Shown here one piece after another: positions 61,239 to 64,000 of a stretch of 64,000 bases of DNA. Below the pieces are notes generated by a model. The model was not told the origin of the DNA. It was given only the letters and a program-made list of their open reading frames with translations, and did no database searches. The stretch is taken from assembly GCF_020026305.1 (NCBI RefSeq), contig NZ_CP075691.1, positions 5,146,001 through 5,210,000 of the forward strand, given 5' to 3'. Every line of letters starts with the position of its first letter. The first letter of the stretch is position 1. The translations under genes and the position numbers were made by a program. Source of the stretch: Streptomyces sp. 135. Its GTDB lineage: Bacteria > Actinomycetota > Actinomycetes > Streptomycetales > Streptomycetaceae.

Positions 61239-61904
61239 GTGCTGGGGGACGACGCGGAGCTGACCGCCGCGGTGCTTGCGGCGCAGGACGGGGACGAGAC
61301 CGCGTTCCGGACTGTGTACCGCGCTGTGCATCCGCGCCTGTTGGGATACGTACGCACGCTGGTCGCCGACCCGGACGCGGAAGACGTCGCCTCCGAGGCC
61401 TGGCTTCAGATAGCGCGCGATCTGGACCGGTTCAGCGGTGACGCGGACCGGTTCCGGGGCTGGGCGGCGCGCATCGCGCGCAATCGCGCCCTCGACCACA
61501 TACGCATGCGGGGACGCCGCCCCGCGATAGGCGGCGACGAGTCGGAGCTGACCGGGAAACCGGCCGAGGCCGACACCGCGGTCGAGGCGATGGAGTCCCT
61601 CGCCACCGGTGAGGCCCTGGCGCTGATAGCCAAGCTTCCCCAGGACCAGGCCGAGGCCGTGGTGCTCAGAGTCGTGGTGGGCCTCGACGCCAAGAGCGCC
61701 GCCCAGACCCTCGGCAAGCGCCCGGGAGCCGTCCGTACGGCGGCGCACCGCGGCCTGAAGCGGCTCGCCGAGCTGCTCGGCGCGGACGCCGCCGACCCCG
61801 CGGAGGCGCTCGGCGCCGTACCCCCTCAGAGAGAACCGCGCGGCCGCGCGGTGACGTCCGCCGGTGTGACGCAAACGCGTACGCGGACGCAGAAGGACAT
61901 GTGA
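61239..61904 (+). CDS. ECF RNA polymerase sigma factor (module B)
   Basis: 221 residues. Region 2: GDETAFRTVYRAVHPRLLGY, DAEDVASEAWLQIARDLDRF, FRGWAARIARNRALDHIRMR; region 4: ALIAKLPQDQAEAVVLRVVV, GLDAKSAAQTLGKRPGAVRT, AHRGLKRLAELL. A C-terminal tail of ~40 residues (QREPRGRAVTSAG...) is extra. GTG 61239 with AGGA upstream is preferred; the frame is open to 60993. Very similar to the factor at 57985, hence a duplicated sigma. Stop overlaps the next ATG. Confidence 0.9.
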   Translation: MLGDDAELTAAVLAAQDGDETAFRTVYRAVHPRLLGYVRTLVADPDAEDVASEAWLQIARDLDRFSGDADRFRGWAARIARNRALDHIRMRGRRPAIGGDESELTGKPAEADTAVEAMESLATGEALALIAKLPQDQAEAVVLRVVVGLDAKSAAQTLGKRPGAVRTAAHRGLKRLAELLGADAADPAEALGAVPPQREPRGRAVTSAGVTQTRTRTQKDM

Positions 61905-62992
61905 TGGCCGACGAGCAGGACAAGTGGCTGGACCGCGACGCGGCGGAGCGTTTGCTGCGCGGAGAGCCCCTCGAAGGCGTCGACCCTCACGCACGCGCAC
62001 AGGCCGACCGGCTCGCCCAGGCGCTCGGCGCACTGGCCGCCGCGGACGGTTCGGCGACGCGCGCAGGACCGGACGGGGCCTCCGGCGCGGCCCCCGGTGA
62101 ACTCCCCGGCGAGGCCGCCGCGCTGGCCGCTTTCCGGGCCGCCAGGGCGGCCTCCGCGCAAGCAGCCCCGCTCGGGCGCGTACGCGACGCCCGCCCATGA
62201 GGCCGCCGCCGCCGAGACCGTACGCAGGAGCAGGACCGCTTACTACCGCAACCGAGCCGCTGGGGCCGCCCGGTGCGCTTCGGGCTCGCCGCGGCGCTCG
62301 CGGGCTGCATGGCTTACGGCGTCGCCGTGGCCGCGGGGCGGGCGTGCTGCCCTCGCCGTTCAGCTAAGACGACGAGCTTACCGGCCGCGTCCGCGTCGCC
62401 CGTCGACACTCCGGAGGTGCCGCGGGCGTCCCCCTCGCACGAGGCGGACGACAGGGGCGACGCGGGTGAGAGCCCCGAGACCTCCGGGGGCCCCGAGGGC
62501 TCGCCGCCGGACGGGAGCACGGAGCCCGGCGCCGAGCCCACGCGTGAGCCCGAGACCCGTACGCCCCCCGAGGCGGAGGCCGACGGCGACCACCCCGACG
62601 ACGCGACGCGGCGGCCCGCCGACGAGGGCACACCGCCCCGCGACGGCGCCAAGGACTGGCGCCGCAAGGTGGTCGCCGCCTGCCGCGACTACCGCAGCGG
62701 TGAACTCCGGGGCGAGCAGCGCCGCCGCCTCGAAGAGGTCGCCAAGGGGGCCGGGCGCGTGGAGGAGTTCTGCGGCCGGGTCCTCGGCGGCCACGGCGGC
62801 GGCCAGGGCAACGACGGCGGCCAGGGCGGCGGCAAGGGCGGCAACGGCGGCGGGGACGACGGCGGCGACGGTGACGACGGCGGGGAGGGCGGCGGCTCGG
62901 GCGGTGACACGGGCGGCGCCCCCGTCCCGCCGCCGGCCCTGCCCGAGCCGATGCCCACCGGTTCGTACAGCGCGCTGCCGCACCTGCCGTAA
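61904..62992 (+). pseudogene. Sigma-partner membrane protein (module B), at least two indels
   Basis: N-terminal part MADEQDKWLDRDAAERLLRG ... ELPGEAAALAAFRAARAAS parallels the module A partner. The frame then shifts near 62173-62180 (+1) to AYATPAHEAAAAETVRRSRT, and back near 62264-62273 (-1) to VRFGLAAALAGCMAYGVAVA, a transmembrane helix. The extracytoplasmic tail is acidic and Pro-rich, then has DWRRKVVAACRDYRSGELRG ... VEEFCGRVLGGHGGG and a long Gly/Asp repeat. Probably an anti-sigma or sensor for the module B sigma. The compensating shifts suggest consensus errors in a functional gene. Confidence 0.7.
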
Positions 62993-63134
62993 CCCCCGTC
63001 GCAGCCGTGCCGAAAAGATTTCGCCGCAGGGTGTGACGTTTTTTGAGGGCGTGACGCAGTAAGAAGTGAGCCGACTGGTCATCGGCCCGCGCACGAGCCG
63101 GGGGTTCCCCCCGTACCTTCGGCTCCGTGCCACC

Positions 63135-63173
63135 GGCGTGGGCGGGATACGTTCCCCCGATCCCGCCCACGCC
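63135..63173. terminator. Terminator between convergent genes
   Basis: GGCGTGGGCGGGAT (63135-63148) pairs perfectly with ATCCCGCCCACGCC (63160-63173), 14 bp, followed by GCTTTTCC. It separates the sigma-partner gene from the convergent L,D-transpeptidase gene. The rest of 62993-63207 shows nothing else. Confidence 0.8.
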
Positions 63174-63207
63174 GCTTTTCCTCCGACCGCTCGTGGATGT
63201 TCGTGGA

Positions 63208-63831
63208 TCACTTGTAGATGACGACCCGGTCGCCGGTGCGCACCTGCGCGAAGAGGTTCGCGATCTTCTGCTCGTCCCGGACGTTCACACAGCCGTGCGA
63301 GCCGCCCGCGTAACCCCTGACCGCGAAGTCCGCGGAGTAGTGCACCGCCTGGCCGCCGCTGAAGAACATCGCGTACGGCATCGACGTGTGGTACAGCGTC
63401 GAGACGTGGTGGCGGGCCTTCCAGTAGACGGTGAACGTGCCCTCCCGCGTCGGCGTGTACTGCGAGCCGAACCGCACGTCCATCGTCGACACCGCCCTGC
63501 CGTCGATCATCCACGTCAGCGTCCGGCTGCTCTTCGCGAGGCACAGGACCCGGCCCGTCAGGCACCGCTTGTCCGGCGCGGCCGGCGGCATCCCGCCGGC
63601 CGGGTACAGCTCGTACCGCGTCGGCTCGCGCGTCATGGCCAGCAGCCGCTGCCAGGTGACGGCGTCCGTCGCTCCGGTGGCCGGCAGGCCCCGCCTGGCC
63701 TGGAAGCCCTTGACCGCGTTGACCGTCAACGGGCCGTACAGCCCCGAGGGGTTCGCCGACAGCCAGCCGATCTGCCGCAGCCTCGCCTGGAGCGTCCGCA
63801 CCTGGTCGCTGCGGTCACCCTGCCGCATCAA
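63208..63831 (-). CDS. L,D-transpeptidase with peptidoglycan-binding domain
   Basis: At least 207 residues. N-terminal PG_binding_1 domain (RQGDRSDQVRTLQARLRQIG ... GLYGPLTVNAVKGFQARRGL), then a YkuD/ErfK catalytic domain (MDVRFGSQYTPTREGTFTVY, YHTSMPYAMFFSGGQAVHYS, catalytic SHGCVNVRD). It makes 3-3 cross-links or anchors in the cell wall. ATG 63831 gives no signal peptide; the frame stays open, Pro/Ala-rich (AQAHPPAPAPRGTPAPKVL), to the window edge. The real gene therefore probably starts beyond 64000 and is partial here. Confidence 0.88.
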   Translation of the reverse strand: MMRQGDRSDQVRTLQARLRQIGWLSANPSGLYGPLTVNAVKGFQARRGLPATGATDAVTWQRLLAMTREPTRYELYPAGGMPPAAPDKRCLTGRVLCLAKSSRTLTWMIDGRAVSTMDVRFGSQYTPTREGTFTVYWKARHHVSTLYHTSMPYAMFFSGGQAVHYSADFAVRGYAGGSHGCVNVRDEQKIANLFAQVRTGDRVVIYK

Positions 63832-64000
63832 GACCTTCGGGGCGGGGGTGCCGCGGGGCGCCGGTGCGGGCGGGTGAGCCTGCGCCGTCGGGGGAGTCCG
63901 CGCCGCCGGGGTGCCCGGCGGCGACGCGGACCTCCCGGCGGGCGCCCGGCGCCGGGGCGGCGCTCCTCTGCTCCTGCTCGCCCGGCCCCGCCCCGTCGGT

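Overview
The window is high-GC chromosomal DNA of a Streptomyces-like actinomycete. The GC-rich third codon positions, GTG/TTG starts, ATGA-type overlaps between operon genes, abundant lipoproteins and ECF sigma factors, and core genes (mdh, glyA, trpS, sdhCDAB) all point this way. From memory the order mdh ... glyA, trpS ... dacA-like ... sdhCDAB resembles the core of Streptomyces chromosomes; this was not checked against a database. No phage, IS, CRISPR, tRNA or rRNA gene was recognised.

Layout. 0.1-4 kb: a NarL-type two-component pair, a small secreted protein with the cysteine pattern of tendamistat-type amylase inhibitors, and a membrane-anchored HTH protein. 4.3-5.3 kb: malate dehydrogenase. 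5.4-9.7 kb: a divergent LysR/MFS exporter pair, a small HTH/membrane-protein pair and a lipoprotein. 9.9-17.1 kb: one osmoprotection locus (betaine aldehyde dehydrogenase, GMC choline dehydrogenase, ProV, fused double ProW, ProX). 17.2-21.4 kb: a PEP-mutase-like protein and two AhpD-like proteins divergent from a MocR regulator, then an imine-reductase-like enzyme. 21.6-28.5 kb: a YgiB/YgiC-like pair, ornithine aminotransferase, a ZTP riboswitch upstream of glyA, trpS and a 2H-phosphoesterase-type protein.

28.5-33.8 kb: a compact decaprenylphosphoryl-arabinose-type pathway (DprE2, DprE1, PAP2 phosphatase, UbiA-type DPPR synthase) followed by GtrA and YihY membrane proteins. 33.8-41 kb: D,D-carboxypeptidase, metallophosphoesterase, an MFS/MarR pair sharing a clear operator, a VOC protein and two exported unknowns. 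41-45.5 kb: sdhCDAB and an OHCU decarboxylase. 45.5-49.7 kb: a GH20 hexosaminidase and small unknowns. 49.9-53.7 kb: an unusual pair, a large P-loop NTPase next to a membrane-anchored periplasmic-binding-fold protein. 53.8-57.8 kb: a 952-residue amidase/PGRP protein with FG-GAP repeats, and a lipoprotein. 57.9-63 kb: two paralogous ECF-sigma/membrane-protein modules flanking an archaeal-type ATPase. The right end holds an L,D-transpeptidase.

At least eight single-base indels, mostly in G/C-rich runs, split otherwise well-conserved genes (MocR, PAP2, GH20 N-terminus, both sigma partners, ATPase). This looks more like consensus error in the assembly than true gene decay, and those genes should be read as probably intact in the organism until re-sequenced.
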